A stretch of 64,000 nucleotides of DNA from Hyphococcus lacteus (GCF_041058985.1 NZ_JBEHZE010000001.1:2232001-2296000), one strand, 5' to 3'. Shown: positions 1 through 8,728, numbered from the stretch's first letter. Notes: generated by a model not told the origin, from the letters alone. A program made the numbers and translations.

Positions 1-549
1 CTTGATGGCGAACAGTCATACATTCTCGCTCCACAGCGTCTTAAGCAAGGCGATAAAATTATCGCCGGCGCTAAAGTCGACGTGAAGCCTGGCAATGCGA
101 TGCCATTGAAATCGATCCCTGTCGGGACGATTGTGCACAATGTTGAAATGAAGCCAGGCAAGGGCGGTCAGATTGCTCGTTCAGCTGGTGCATATGTTCA
201 ACTTGTGGGTCGTGACAGCGGTATGGCGCAGGTTCGCCTTCAATCGGGCGAAGTTCGCTTGATCCCAGGTGAGTGCCTTGCCACGGTTGGGGCGGTTTCA
301 AACCCTGACCACATGAACCAGTCTATCGGTAAAGCCGGACGTAACCGTCATAAGGGCAAACGACCATCCGTTCGCGGTGTTGTTATGAACCCTGTTGATC
401 ACCCGCATGGTGGTGGTGAAGGTCGTACGTCAGGTGGCCGTCACCCGGTTACGCCTTGGGGTAAGCCGACCAAAGGTGCAAAAACCCGCAAGAACAAGAC
501 TTCTGACAAACTCATTCTGCGCTCGCGTCACGCGCGCAAGAAGAAATAA
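1..549 (+). CDS. rplB: 50S ribosomal protein L2 (5'-truncated by window edge)
   Basis: This is the C-terminal two thirds of ribosomal protein L2, which helps form the peptidyl-transferase centre of the large subunit. The frame is open from the first base of the window, so the true start lies upstream. Recognisable L2 features are the stretch VGTIVHNVEMKPGKGGQ, the peptidyl-transferase-associated histidine region HPHGGGEGRTSGGRHPVTPWG, and the basic tail ending KKK. It is followed after a short gap by rpsS, the usual S10-operon order. Confidence 0.97.
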   Translation, partial: LDGEQSYILAPQRLKQGDKIIAGAKVDVKPGNAMPLKSIPVGTIVHNVEMKPGKGGQIARSAGAYVQLVGRDSGMAQVRLQSGEVRLIPGECLATVGAVSNPDHMNQSIGKAGRNRHKGKRPSVRGVVMNPVDHPHGGGEGRTSGGRHPVTPWGKPTKGAKTRKNKTSDKLILRSRHARKKK

Positions 550-567
550 TAGGCCGGAGTAAACGAC

Positions 568-846
568 ATGCCACGTTCAGTCTGGAAAGGCCCGTTCATC
601 GATCGGTATCTTCTGAAAAAAGCAGAAGAGAGCCAGGACGGAAAACACAAAGGCGGGGTCAAAACCTGGTCACGCCGTTCAACCATCCTGCCGCAATTCG
701 TTGGGCTAACATTCAACGTATATAACGGTCAGAAATTTATTCCGGTTCATGTCACCGAAGACATGGTCGGCCACAAATTCGGCGAGTTTTCTCCGACCCG
801 GACTTATTATGGTCACGGTGCGGACAAGAAAGCGAAGAGGAAGTAG
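568..846 (+). CDS. rpsS: 30S ribosomal protein S19
   Basis: S19 sits in the head of the small subunit and forms a complex with S13 near the A site. The 92-residue product has the family's normal length and start (MPRSVWKGPF) and the conserved GHKFGEFSPTRTYYGH segment near the C-terminus. A purine-rich GGAGT lies upstream of the ATG. It lies between rplB and rplV, as in other S10 operons. Confidence 0.97.
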   Translation: MPRSVWKGPFIDRYLLKKAEESQDGKHKGGVKTWSRRSTILPQFVGLTFNVYNGQKFIPVHVTEDMVGHKFGEFSPTRTYYGHGADKKAKRK

Positions 847-848
847 TC

Positions 849-1229
849 ATGGGGCAGAGTAAAAATCCCCGTCGCGTTAGCGAACAGCAGGCCATGGCTA
901 AGGGCCGTCTGATCCGTACGTCGCCACAGAAGCTAAACCTGGTGGCGCAGCTTATTCGCGGCATGCCAGTGGAAAAAGCGCTTGCGGAATTGACTTTCTC
1001 GCACAAACGCGTCGCACAGCACGTCAAGAAGGTTCTTGAAAGCGCGATTGCTAACGCTGAGAACAACCATGATCTCGATATTGATTCGTTGATCGTGGAT
1101 CAGGCTTTTGTCGGCAAGAATATGGTGATGAAACGTTGGCGTGCTCGCGCCCGTGGTCGTACCGGGAAAATTCTTAAGCCGTTTTCAGAAATCACGATCG
1201 TCGTGAAAGAAGTCGAGGAGGCCGCTTAA
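849..1229 (+). CDS. rplV: 50S ribosomal protein L22
   Basis: L22 lines the nascent-peptide exit tunnel and binds several 23S rRNA domains. The product of 126 residues has the core SPQKLNLVAQLIRG and the C-terminal beta-hairpin region RARGRTGKILKPFSEITIVV. A short N-terminal extension (MGQSKNPRRVSEQQ) precedes the usual core, as is common in alphaproteobacteria. The start follows rpsS by two bases, and the stop overlaps the rpsC start by one base (TAATG). Confidence 0.96.
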   Translation: MGQSKNPRRVSEQQAMAKGRLIRTSPQKLNLVAQLIRGMPVEKALAELTFSHKRVAQHVKKVLESAIANAENNHDLDIDSLIVDQAFVGKNMVMKRWRARARGRTGKILKPFSEITIVVKEVEEAA

Positions 1230-1930
1230 TGGGCCAGAAAGTTAATCCGATTGGCCTTCGTCTCGGTATCAACCGGACATGGGACTCCCGCTGGTTCGCT
1301 GGTAAAGCTGCTTATGGCGATCTTCTTCATGAAGATTTGGCTATTCGTAAGTATCTTGAAAAGCGTCTTCAGCAGGCTGGTGTCTCACGGATCATTATTG
1401 AGCGCCCACACAAGAAGTGCCGCGTAACAATTTACACTGCGCGTCCTGGCGTTGTGATTGGTAAAAAAGGTGCTGACATCGAGAAGCTTCGTTTAGAGCT
1501 TTCTAAGTTGTCTTCATCGGAAACGGTTCTCAACATTGTTGAGATCCGCAAGCCAGAAGTTGACGCTACTCTTGTTGCGGAAAATATTGCGCAACAGTTA
1601 GAGCGCCGGGTTGCTTTCCGCCGCGCTATGAAGCGCGCGATGCAAACTGCGCAACGTATGGGTGGCCTTGGTATTCGCGTAAACGTTTCAGGCCGTCTTG
1701 GCGGCGCTGAAATCGCGCGTATGGAATGGTATCGCGAAGGTCGCGTGCCGCTTCACACGCTTCGCGCTGATATTGACTACGGCGTTGCAACGGCCCGCAC
1801 GACTTATGGCTCTATCGGAGTAAAAGTCTGGATCTTTAAGGGCGAGATTATGGAACATGACCCATTGGGTCAGGAAAAACGTTTGATTGAGGCGCAAACC
1901 GGCGGTGTCAATCATTCGCGCAAAAACTAA
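1229..1930 (+). CDS. rpsC: 30S ribosomal protein S3
   Basis: S3 forms part of the mRNA entry channel of the small subunit and has an RNA helicase role together with S4 and S5. The 233-residue product begins MGQKVNPIGLRLG, carries the KH-domain GxxG-type segment VVIGKKGADIEKL, and ends in the conserved C-terminal domain with GVKVWIFKGEI. Translation is probably coupled to rplV through the TAATG overlap. Confidence 0.97.
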   Translation: MGQKVNPIGLRLGINRTWDSRWFAGKAAYGDLLHEDLAIRKYLEKRLQQAGVSRIIIERPHKKCRVTIYTARPGVVIGKKGADIEKLRLELSKLSSSETVLNIVEIRKPEVDATLVAENIAQQLERRVAFRRAMKRAMQTAQRMGGLGIRVNVSGRLGGAEIARMEWYREGRVPLHTLRADIDYGVATARTTYGSIGVKVWIFKGEIMEHDPLGQEKRLIEAQTGGVNHSRKN

Positions 1931-1965
1931 TCGCGCGACAGAAGGGATTTGGAGGCGACTGAGCA

Positions 1966-2379
1966 ATGCTGCAGCCGAAAAAAACAAAATACCGCAAACA
2001 GTTTAAAGGGCGGATCAAGGGTGTCGCAAAAGGCGGCTCAGACCTTAACTTCGGTTCACACGGCCTTAAAGCTGTGCAGCCGGAACGCGTAACGGCGCGC
2101 CAGATCGAAGCGACACGTCGTGCGATCACCCGTGCTATGAAACGTCAAGGTCGGGTATGGATCCGGATTTTCCCCGACGTTCCGGTCACGAAGAAGCCTA
2201 CCGAAGTCCGTATGGGTAAAGGTAAAGGTTCTGTCGAATTCTGGGCAGCGAAAGTTAAGCCTGGCCGGATCATGTTTGAGATCGATGGCGTTAGTGACGA
2301 AGTGGCTCGTGAAGCTCTTCTTCTTGGCGCTGCGAAATTGCCGATCAAGACGCGCATTGTAACGCGCATTGGCGAGTAA
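1966..2379 (+). CDS. rplP: 50S ribosomal protein L16
   Basis: L16 binds near the A-site tRNA elbow and organises the large-subunit peptidyl-transferase region. The 137-residue protein starts MLQPKKTKYRKQFKGR and contains the family segments WIRIFPDVPVTKKPTEVRMG and GKGSVEFWAA. An upstream GGAGG serves as ribosome binding site. Order and length match other spc/S10 clusters. Confidence 0.97.
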   Translation: MLQPKKTKYRKQFKGRIKGVAKGGSDLNFGSHGLKAVQPERVTARQIEATRRAITRAMKRQGRVWIRIFPDVPVTKKPTEVRMGKGKGSVEFWAAKVKPGRIMFEIDGVSDEVAREALLLGAAKLPIKTRIVTRIGE

Positions 2380-2391
2380 AGGACGAATTCG

Positions 2392-2592
2392 ATGAACGCC
2401 AGCGAAGCACGCGATATGACAACGGATGAGCTGAAAGACCGTCTTCTTCAGCTCCGCAAAGAACAGTTTAACCTGCGCTTTCAAAAAGCGTCTGGTCAGC
2501 TAGAGAAAACAGCGCGTATTGGCGAAGTTCGTCATGATATCGCGCGGATTAAAACCATACTCGGCGAAAAAAGCCGGGCAAACGCTAATTAA
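2392..2592 (+). CDS. rpmC: 50S ribosomal protein L29
   Basis: L29 is a small two-helix protein at the tunnel exit, next to the docking site for trigger factor and SRP. The 66-residue product has the diagnostic motif TDELKDRLLQLRKEQFNLRF followed by the second helix HDIARIKTIL. It follows rplP closely and precedes rpsQ. Confidence 0.95.
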   Translation: MNASEARDMTTDELKDRLLQLRKEQFNLRFQKASGQLEKTARIGEVRHDIARIKTILGEKSRANAN

Positions 2593-2604
2593 AGAGACGC
2601 ACAC

Positions 2605-2847
2605 ATGCCCAAACGCATCCTTCAAGGCGCTGTAGTCAGCGACAAAGGCCAACAGACAGTGGTCGTAAGCGTTGAACGTATGTTCACGCACCCATTGTTC
2701 AAAAAGGTTGTTCGTCGTTCGAATCGCTTCCACGCCCATGATGAGAAAAACGAATTCAAGGTGGGAGATCTCGTGCGCATTCAAGAGTGTGCACCGAAAT
2801 CCAAACTGAAGCGTTGGGAAGTGATCGGGCTCGGCTCGAAAGAATAG
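2605..2847 (+). CDS. rpsQ: 30S ribosomal protein S17
   Basis: S17 is a primary 16S rRNA-binding OB-fold protein. The 80-residue product begins MPKRILQGAVVSDKGQQTVV and has the family core VERMFTHPLFKKVVRRSNRF and VGDLVRIQECAPKSKLKRW. The 75-base gap after it contains a GGGCC/GGCCC hairpin and the strong AGGAGG site of rplN. Confidence 0.96.
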   Translation: MPKRILQGAVVSDKGQQTVVVSVERMFTHPLFKKVVRRSNRFHAHDEKNEFKVGDLVRIQECAPKSKLKRWEVIGLGSKE

Positions 2848-2922
2848 GTTAGTTCGATCGGGCAGATGCCAGAGCGAATTTAGAGTTAAACACCGGGCCG
2901 AGGGCCCATCAGGAGGATCACC

Positions 2923-3291
2923 ATGATCCAGATGCAATCAAATTTGGACGTAGCCGATAATTCTGGCGCAAAGCGCGTTCAGTGCATCAAAGTGCTTGGC
3001 GGCGCGAAACGCAGATATGCGGGCGTGGGCGACATTATTGTTGTCTCCGTGAAAGAAGCTATTCCGCGCGGACGTGTTAAAAAAGGCCAAGTCATGAAGG
3101 CTGTTGTTGTTCGCACGGCGAAAGACATTAAACGCAAGGACGGCACGGTTATTCGTTTTGATAACAACGCGGCTGTTCTGATCAATAATAACAAAGAACC
3201 AGTTGGCACACGTATTTTTGGCCCAGTGACGCGCGAACTACGCGCTTCCAAGCACATGAAGATCGTGTCGCTCGCGCCGGAGGTGTTGTAA
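2923..3291 (+). CDS. rplN: 50S ribosomal protein L14
   Basis: L14 lies at the subunit interface and forms an inter-subunit bridge with 16S rRNA. The protein is 122 residues, the standard length, starting MIQMQSNLDVADNSGAKRV and ending in MKIVSLAPEVL. A strong AGGAGG sits upstream of the start. The stop codon overlaps the rplX start by one base, so translation is probably coupled. Confidence 0.97.
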   Translation: MIQMQSNLDVADNSGAKRVQCIKVLGGAKRRYAGVGDIIVVSVKEAIPRGRVKKGQVMKAVVVRTAKDIKRKDGTVIRFDNNAAVLINNNKEPVGTRIFGPVTRELRASKHMKIVSLAPEVL

Positions 3292-3605
3292 TGGCGGCTA
3301 AAATTAAAAAGGGCGACAAAGTCATCGTGCTTGCCGGTAAAGACCGTGGCGCAGATGGTGAAGTGATCCAGGTATTGCCTAAAGAAGACCGAGTGATCGT
3401 TCGTGGTGTTAACATGATTAAAAAACACCAGCGCCAATCACAGACAGAACAAGGTGGTATCATCTCGCGCGAAGCGTCGATGCATATCTCTAATGTAGCG
3501 CTGAAAGATCCATCAACGGGCAAAGCAACCCGCGTTGGATTTCAAGTAGAAGACGGAAAGAAAGTACGCGTCGCGAAAGCGTCGGGTGAGGTCATCGATG
3601 GCTGA
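3291..3605 (+). CDS. rplX: 50S ribosomal protein L24
   Basis: L24 initiates large-subunit assembly and has a KOW motif. The 104-residue product shows KKGDKVIVLAGKDRGADGEV (the KOW region) and VRGVNMIKKHQRQSQTEQGG. It overlaps rplN by one base at its start and rplE by eight bases at its end, a typical tightly coupled arrangement. Confidence 0.96.
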   Translation: MAAKIKKGDKVIVLAGKDRGADGEVIQVLPKEDRVIVRGVNMIKKHQRQSQTEQGGIISREASMHISNVALKDPSTGKATRVGFQVEDGKKVRVAKASGEVIDG

Positions 3606-4158
3606 AGCACAATCATATGAACCGCGTCTAAAGACGCTTTATAATGAGACAATCCGCGGCAAGTTGAACGAGAAGTTTAGCTACGCAAACGCCATGATGA
3701 CACCTTCTCTTGAGAAGATCGTTATCAACATGGGTGTGGGCGACGCGGTCAACGATCGTAAAGCAGTTGATGCCGCAATTCAGGATCTAACGCTAATTGC
3801 TGGTCAAAAACCTGTTGTTACCAAAGCCAAGAAATCCATCGCTGGTTTTAAACTCCGCGAGGGCATGGCTGTCGGTGCCAAGGTGACTTTGCGCAAAGAC
3901 CGCATGTTCGAATTTCTTGACCGCTTGATCACAATCGCGCTGCCGCGTGTACGTGACTTCCGTGGTTTGAATGCGAAAAGTTTTGACGGCCGTGGCAACT
4001 ACGCTATGGGCTTGAAAGAGCACATCGTTTTCCCGGAAATCGATTACGACAAAGTCGATAAAATCCGGGGTATGGACATCATTGTTTGTACGACGGCTCA
4101 AAATGACGATGAGGCACGTGAACTTCTTCGGGAATTAAACTTCCCGTTCCGTAAATAG
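3598..4158 (+). CDS. rplE: 50S ribosomal protein L5
   Basis: L5 binds 5S rRNA and contacts P-site tRNA. I placed the start at the ATG giving MAEAQSYEPRLKTLYNE, preceded by GTGAGG as ribosome binding site; a GTG four codons upstream is the alternative. The core contains SLEKIVINMGVGDAV, GQKPVVTKAKKSIAGFKLR and the end GMDIIVCTTAQNDDEARELL. Length (186 residues) is normal. Confidence 0.96.
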   Translation: MAEAQSYEPRLKTLYNETIRGKLNEKFSYANAMMTPSLEKIVINMGVGDAVNDRKAVDAAIQDLTLIAGQKPVVTKAKKSIAGFKLREGMAVGAKVTLRKDRMFEFLDRLITIALPRVRDFRGLNAKSFDGRGNYAMGLKEHIVFPEIDYDKVDKIRGMDIIVCTTAQNDDEARELLRELNFPFRK

Positions 4159-4214
4159 AAAAGGCATTAGGCAAGGTCCGCAAAATGCGGAAACCAGCTT
4201 GAGAAGGAGATAGA

Positions 4215-4520
4215 ATGGCCAAAAAAGCAATGGTGGAGCGCAATTTGAAGCGCCGCCGCATGGCGAAAAAGTTTGAATCCAAACGCAATCGGTTGAAAGC
4301 GATCATTAGTGATCAAGAGCAGCCGGGCGAGGATCGTTTCGTAGCAGCGCTTAAGCTTGCTGAGCTTCCACGGAATTCGTCGAAGACCCGCATTCGCAAC
4401 CGCTGCCTCGTGACTGGGCGTCCGCGTGGTTACTATCGTAAGCTCAAAATGTCGCGGATTTCACTTCGTGAACTTGGTTCGGCTGGGAAAATTCCTGGTC
4501 TTGTGAAGTCCAGCTGGTAA
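4215..4520 (+). CDS. rpsN: 30S ribosomal protein S14
   Basis: S14 assembles late into the small-subunit head near S3 and S10. The product is 101 residues and is the long, zinc-free type: it lacks the CxxC pairs of the short form and ends with the typical RNRCLVTGRPRGYYRKLKMS ... GLVKSSW. A GAGAAGGAGAT motif precedes the ATG. Confidence 0.97.
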   Translation: MAKKAMVERNLKRRRMAKKFESKRNRLKAIISDQEQPGEDRFVAALKLAELPRNSSKTRIRNRCLVTGRPRGYYRKLKMSRISLRELGSAGKIPGLVKSSW

Positions 4521-4535
4521 GGGAGCCGGAGAACA

Positions 4536-4934
4536 ATGTCTATTAATGATCCCGTCGGCGATTTGATCACACGGATCCGCAACGCTCAGATGCGTCGTCA
4601 TTCTACAATGAATGTACCAGCATCTAAATTGCGTGGTTGGGTTCTCGATGTTCTGGAGACAGAGGGCTACATTCGCGGTTATTCTCGCGTAGAGAAAGAC
4701 GGCGAAAAACCAAGCTTTGACGTCGAATTGAAATATTACGAAGGTTCGCCTGTGATCCAAAAGATCAAGCGCGTTTCAAAGCCGGGCCGCCGAGTTTACT
4801 CGTCAGTTCGTGATTTGTCTTCTATTCGTAACGGTCTTGGGATTTCAATTGTCTCAACGCCAAAGGGCGTAATGTCCGACGCAGCCGCACGCGACGCCAA
4901 TGTTGGCGGCGAAGTGCTCTGCGAAGTTTACTAA
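4536..4934 (+). CDS. rpsH: 30S ribosomal protein S8
   Basis: S8 binds the central domain of 16S rRNA. In enterobacteria it is also the autogenous repressor of the spc operon; whether that holds here is not visible. The 132-residue protein starts MSINDPVGDLITRIRNAQ and has the C-terminal GLGISIVSTPKGVMSDAAAR and GGEVLCEVY. Confidence 0.97.
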   Translation: MSINDPVGDLITRIRNAQMRRHSTMNVPASKLRGWVLDVLETEGYIRGYSRVEKDGEKPSFDVELKYYEGSPVIQKIKRVSKPGRRVYSSVRDLSSIRNGLGISIVSTPKGVMSDAAARDANVGGEVLCEVY

Positions 4935-4953
4935 GGCCAGGGAGCAGAAAACC

Positions 4954-5487
4954 ATGTCCCGCATCGGTAAAAAAGCGATCCCGGTCCCAGGTGGCGTAAC
5001 CGTCACCGTTGATGGGCAGACGGTTAAGGCAAAAGGTCCGAAGGGCGAACTTTCGTTCATCGTAACGGATCTATGCACAGTCGCGCTCGAAGAAAACGAA
5101 GTTCTGGTCAAGCCAGTGAACGACTCAAAGCCAGCCCGTTCCCAGTGGGGAATGAGCCGCACACAGATCTCTAATATGATCCAAGGCGTGGCAAATGAGT
5201 TCACAAAGACACTGGAATTGGTTGGTGTTGGTTACCGCGCACAAATGAAGGGTTCGGCCCTAAGTCTTGCGCTTGGTTATAGCCATGATATCGATTATCC
5301 GGCGCCGGACGGTGTTAAGATTACGGTGCCAAAACAGACAGAGATTGTCCTGACGGGTATCGATAAACAAAAGGTTGGACAGGCCGCTGCGGAGATCCGC
5401 GCGTTCCGTCCGCCCGAGCCTTACAAAGGCAAAGGCGTGAAATACGCTGATGAATATATCTTCCGTAAAGAAGGTAAGAAGAAGTAA
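4954..5487 (+). CDS. rplF: 50S ribosomal protein L6
   Basis: L6 lies near the sarcin-ricin loop and the factor-binding site. The open frame reaches further upstream into rpsH, but MSRIGKKAIPVPGGVTV is the conserved N-terminus and GGGAGCA precedes it, so that ATG is the start. The C-terminal signature RPPEPYKGKGVKYADE is present. The length of 177 residues is standard. Confidence 0.96.
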   Translation: MSRIGKKAIPVPGGVTVTVDGQTVKAKGPKGELSFIVTDLCTVALEENEVLVKPVNDSKPARSQWGMSRTQISNMIQGVANEFTKTLELVGVGYRAQMKGSALSLALGYSHDIDYPAPDGVKITVPKQTEIVLTGIDKQKVGQAAAEIRAFRPPEPYKGKGVKYADEYIFRKEGKKK

Positions 5488-5513
5488 CGCTTGGCGGACA
5501 AGGAAATCGGGCA

Positions 5514-5879
5514 ATGGCCGATAAGAAAAGAATAAATCTAAATTCGCGGGCGAGCCGCACAAGAGGAAAGATCAAACGCGTATCTACGGATCGCCCACGT
5601 CTTTCAGTCTTCCGCTCGTCTAAAAATATCTCTGCGCAAATCATCGACGATGTTGCGGGTAAAACCCTTGCATCAGCATCGACACTTGAGCCGGATATGC
5701 GGAAAGAGTTAGGTAAAGGCTCTGACAAGGAAGCAGCAGCAAAGATCGGCAAGGTCTTGGCGGAACGTGCGACCGAAGCTGGAGTCAAGAATGTCGTGTT
5801 TGATCGCGGCGGTTATATTTTTCACGGTCGGATTAAAGCGCTTGCGGATGCCGCGCGCGAATCCGGTCTCAATTTTTAG
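5514..5879 (+). CDS. rplR: 50S ribosomal protein L18
   Basis: L18 binds 5S rRNA together with L5 and L25. The 121-residue product has a basic N-terminus, the segment RPRLSVFRSSKNISAQIIDD, and the C-terminal VVFDRGGYIFHGRIKALADA, all typical of the family. It lies between rplF and rpsE as expected. Confidence 0.96.
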   Translation: MADKKRINLNSRASRTRGKIKRVSTDRPRLSVFRSSKNISAQIIDDVAGKTLASASTLEPDMRKELGKGSDKEAAAKIGKVLAERATEAGVKNVVFDRGGYIFHGRIKALADAARESGLNF

Positions 5880-5892
5880 GGAGTAGAACGGC

Positions 5893-6471
5893 ATGGCGCG
5901 TGATGAAGGACGCGGTCGCGGTCGCGGCAGAAATGAGCGTGAAGAGCGCGACGAATTCGTCGATAGGCTCGTTGCGATCAATCGTGTTGCGAAAGTGGTC
6001 AAGGGCGGTAAAAACTTCGGCTTTGCTGCATTGGTAGTTGTTGGTGACCAAAAAGGTCGCGTTGGCTTTGGTAAGGGTAAAGCCCGCGAGGTGCCTGAGG
6101 CGATCCGCAAAGCTACGCAAGAAGCCAAACGTAACCTTGTCCGTGTTCCATTGCGTGAAGGCCGGACACTTCACCATGACGCTTCTGGTCGTTGGGGCGC
6201 AGGTAAAGTTGTCCTTCGTTCCGCTCCTCCGGGAACGGGTATTATTGCGGGCGGCCCGATGCGCGCAATTTTCGAAACCCTTGGCGTTCAGGACGTTGTT
6301 GCAAAATCACTCGGTTCGTCGAACCCCTATAACATGGTGCGTGCGACTGTTGACGCACTGAAAAACCAAACCAGCCCACGTTCAATGGCGGCGAAACGCG
6401 GTAAGAAAGTCTCAGACATTCTTGGTACCCGCGGACGCAATGCCGACGCCGGCGCTGCTGACGCTGCCTAA
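5893..6471 (+). CDS. rpsE: 30S ribosomal protein S5
   Basis: S5 contributes to decoding accuracy and the mRNA entry site. The 192-residue protein has an Arg/Gly-rich N-terminus (RGRGRGRNEREERDEFVDR), the double-stranded RNA-binding-like domain with RVAKVVKGGKNFGFAALVVV, and the GTGIIAGGPMRAIFETLGV segment. A GGGAGTAGAACGGC sequence precedes the ATG. Confidence 0.97.
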   Translation: MARDEGRGRGRGRNEREERDEFVDRLVAINRVAKVVKGGKNFGFAALVVVGDQKGRVGFGKGKAREVPEAIRKATQEAKRNLVRVPLREGRTLHHDASGRWGAGKVVLRSAPPGTGIIAGGPMRAIFETLGVQDVVAKSLGSSNPYNMVRATVDALKNQTSPRSMAAKRGKKVSDILGTRGRNADAGAADAA

Positions 6472-6482
6472 GGAAATAGATC

Positions 6483-6671
6483 ATGGCGCAGAAGAAAACA
6501 TTGAAGGTTCGCCAGACCGGCAGCCCAATCCGTCGTCCAGCCGATCAGCGTGCAACGCTTGTTGGTCTTGGGCTGAACAAAATCGGCCGCGAGCGTGAGC
6601 TTGAGGATACGCCCTCAGTTCGTGGTATGATCAAAAAAGTGGCCCATCTGGTTGAAATTGTTGGCGAATAG
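6483..6671 (+). CDS. rpmD: 50S ribosomal protein L30
   Basis: L30 is a small peripheral large-subunit protein. The 62-residue product shows LKVRQTGSPIRRPADQRATL and the conserved GLGLNKIGRERELEDTPSVR, matching the family along its whole length. It lies between rpsE and rplO. Confidence 0.95.
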   Translation: MAQKKTLKVRQTGSPIRRPADQRATLVGLGLNKIGRERELEDTPSVRGMIKKVAHLVEIVGE

Positions 6672-6767
6672 TATATCGACAACTTTTCCGGCCTGATTGC
6701 AGGCCATTCATAGGCGAGGCGGCGATTCTTTTAGTTTGAATTGGCCGTCGCAAGTCGAGGACATAAC

Positions 6768-7247
6768 ATGAAGCTAAACGAACTTTCCGACAATAAAGGC
6801 GCGCGCAAAACTCGTATCCGGGTTGGTCGCGGTATTGGCTCTGGTAAGGGCAAGACCGGTGGACGCGGCGTTAAAGGTCAAAAATCTCGCTCAGGTGTTT
6901 CTGGCATCCGTGCATATGAAGGTGGTCAGATGCCACTTTATATGCGTTTGCCAAAGCGTGGCTTTAATAAGCCCAATCGCGCGGCCTATGCGGAAGTAAA
7001 TATCGGTCGCCTTCAGCAGGCGGTAGACGCGGGCAAGCTTGATGCTGCTAAATCAATTGATGCCGCAGTATTGGTCGAAGCCGGTGTTCTGCGCCGTGCG
7101 AAAGACGGTGTTCGTCTTTTGGGCGTTGGCGATCTTAAAGCGAAACTCAACCTTGTCGTTGCTCATGCTTCTGCTGGTGCGAAGGCTGCTGTTGAAAAAG
7201 CTGGCGGTACAGTCACGGTTGAGGCTAGCGAAAAAGCTGGCGAATAA
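6768..7247 (+). CDS. rplO: 50S ribosomal protein L15
   Basis: L15 is a late assembly protein of the large subunit. The conserved N-terminus MKLNELSDNKGARK sets the start, and a CGAGG precedes it; the frame extends nine codons further upstream to a TTG that is unlikely to be used. The glycine-rich segment GRGIGSGKGKTGGRGVKGQK is diagnostic. Length is 159 residues. Confidence 0.95.
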   Translation: MKLNELSDNKGARKTRIRVGRGIGSGKGKTGGRGVKGQKSRSGVSGIRAYEGGQMPLYMRLPKRGFNKPNRAAYAEVNIGRLQQAVDAGKLDAAKSIDAAVLVEAGVLRRAKDGVRLLGVGDLKAKLNLVVAHASAGAKAAVEKAGGTVTVEASEKAGE

Positions 7248-7263
7248 GACTTCGGTCTTTTTT
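7246..7263 (+). terminator. Short UUCG-capped hairpin with U tract between rplO and secY
   Basis: AAGAC and GTCTT form a five-base stem around a TTCG tetraloop, followed by a run of T. The stem begins inside the rplO stop codon. It is short, so it may be only a partial terminator or attenuator that lowers transcription into secY. A second hairpin without a T tract (GCGGAC/GTCCGC) follows within ten bases. Confidence 0.45.
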
Positions 7264-7387
7264 GGGGTTGCGGACACAGTCCGCAGCCGCCACATGGCGA
7301 TTGGGCTTTAACCTTAATTCCTTTTGCCATTGCCAAGGTGCTCTGTTTGGTGCGCCACGGGAATATAAGAGCGGGTGATAGACTGAA

Positions 7388-8728
7388 ATGACATCAGCAG
7401 CGGAACAATTCGCCTCTAATATTAATCTTGCTTCTTTTGCCAAGGCAGAAGAGCTGAAGAAGCGTTTGCTGTTTACGCTTGGTGCCCTGATCGTTTATCG
7501 CCTGGGCACGTTTGTGCCGATTCCCGGTATTGACCCGGTTGCTTTTAGTTCTGGTTTTCAAAGCCAGCAAGGTGGCCTTCTGGGGACGCTGAATATATTT
7601 GCTGGTGGCGCTGTTGAACGTATGGCGATTTTCGCCCTCAACATTATGCCTTACATCTCTGCGTCTATCATTATGCAGCTTATGTCTGCGGTTATTCCTT
7701 CGCTTGAAGCCATCAAAAAAGAAGGCGAACAGGGCCGTCGGCAGATCAATCAATATACACGGTATCTAACGGTCTTCCTGGCAACAATGCAGGGCTATTT
7801 CATCGCGGTTAGCCTCATGGGCCAGGCGGGTACTGTCACTAATCCGGGTCCTTATTTTCTCGCGACCACAACAATCACGCTGGTTGGCGGTGTAATGTTC
7901 CTATTGTGGCTTGGTGAGCAAATTACAGCACGCGGCGTTGGTAACGGTGTGTCGCTTATCATTTTCGCGGGTATCGTAGCTGAGTTGCCACGTGCTATCG
8001 CGGGTCTTCTTGATCAGGGGCGTACGGGTGCAGGCATCGGTGGTGGCGCTATTCTTGTGATTGCGGCTTTGGCACTTGGGCTTATCGCCTTTGTGGTCTT
8101 TATGGAGCGTTCACAGCGCCGAATTCTTGTTCAATACCCACGTCGGCAAGTTGGTCAGCGCATGACGCAGGGTGAGAAATCGCATCTGCCTCTTAAGCTC
8201 AACGTTTCTGGTGTTATTCCGCCAATTTTTGCCTCGTCTCTTTTGCTTCTTCCGGCGACTGCTGCTGGCGCTGTCGGCGAAGGCTCTCCTGATTGGTTAC
8301 AGAACCTGACATACCTTTTTGCACCGGGTCGACCTAGTTATATTGCGCTCTATGCAGCGCTGATCATCGGCTTTACCTTTATCTACACATCCGTTGTGTT
8401 CAATGTTGAAGACGTCGCCGATAACCTAAAGAAGTATGGTGGTTTTGTTCAGGGGTACCGTCCGGGTGCGCGTACCGCTGAGTATCTTGACTTCGTGCTG
8501 ACACGATTGACGGCAATTGGCGCGCTTTATCTGACTTTTGTGTGTATTCTGCCCGAAGTCCTCAAAGCCAGCTATAGCCAGTCGATCCCGGTATATATAG
8601 GCGGTACCTCTCTCTTGATTGTGGTCTCTGTGACCCTCGATACCGTCTCGCAAATCCAGGGGCATCTGGTCGCGCAGCAATATGAGAGTCTGATTAAGAA
8701 ATCCAAGCTTCGCGGGGGGCGTCGGTGA
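7388..8728 (+). CDS. secY: Preprotein translocase subunit SecY
   Basis: SecY forms the protein-conducting channel of the inner membrane with SecE and SecG. The 446-residue length, about ten hydrophobic segments, and family motifs such as LGTFVPIPGIDP near residue 40, GNGVSLIIFAGIVA in the middle and PVYIGGTSLLIVVSVTLDT near the C-terminus identify it. It is the membrane-protein member of the spc operon, as usual placed after rplO. The stop overlaps the adk start by four bases (GTGA). Confidence 0.97.
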   Translation: MTSAAEQFASNINLASFAKAEELKKRLLFTLGALIVYRLGTFVPIPGIDPVAFSSGFQSQQGGLLGTLNIFAGGAVERMAIFALNIMPYISASIIMQLMSAVIPSLEAIKKEGEQGRRQINQYTRYLTVFLATMQGYFIAVSLMGQAGTVTNPGPYFLATTTITLVGGVMFLLWLGEQITARGVGNGVSLIIFAGIVAELPRAIAGLLDQGRTGAGIGGGAILVIAALALGLIAFVVFMERSQRRILVQYPRRQVGQRMTQGEKSHLPLKLNVSGVIPPIFASSLLLLPATAAGAVGEGSPDWLQNLTYLFAPGRPSYIALYAALIIGFTFIYTSVVFNVEDVADNLKKYGGFVQGYRPGARTAEYLDFVLTRLTAIGALYLTFVCILPEVLKASYSQSIPVYIGGTSLLIVVSVTLDTVSQIQGHLVAQQYESLIKKSKLRGGRR

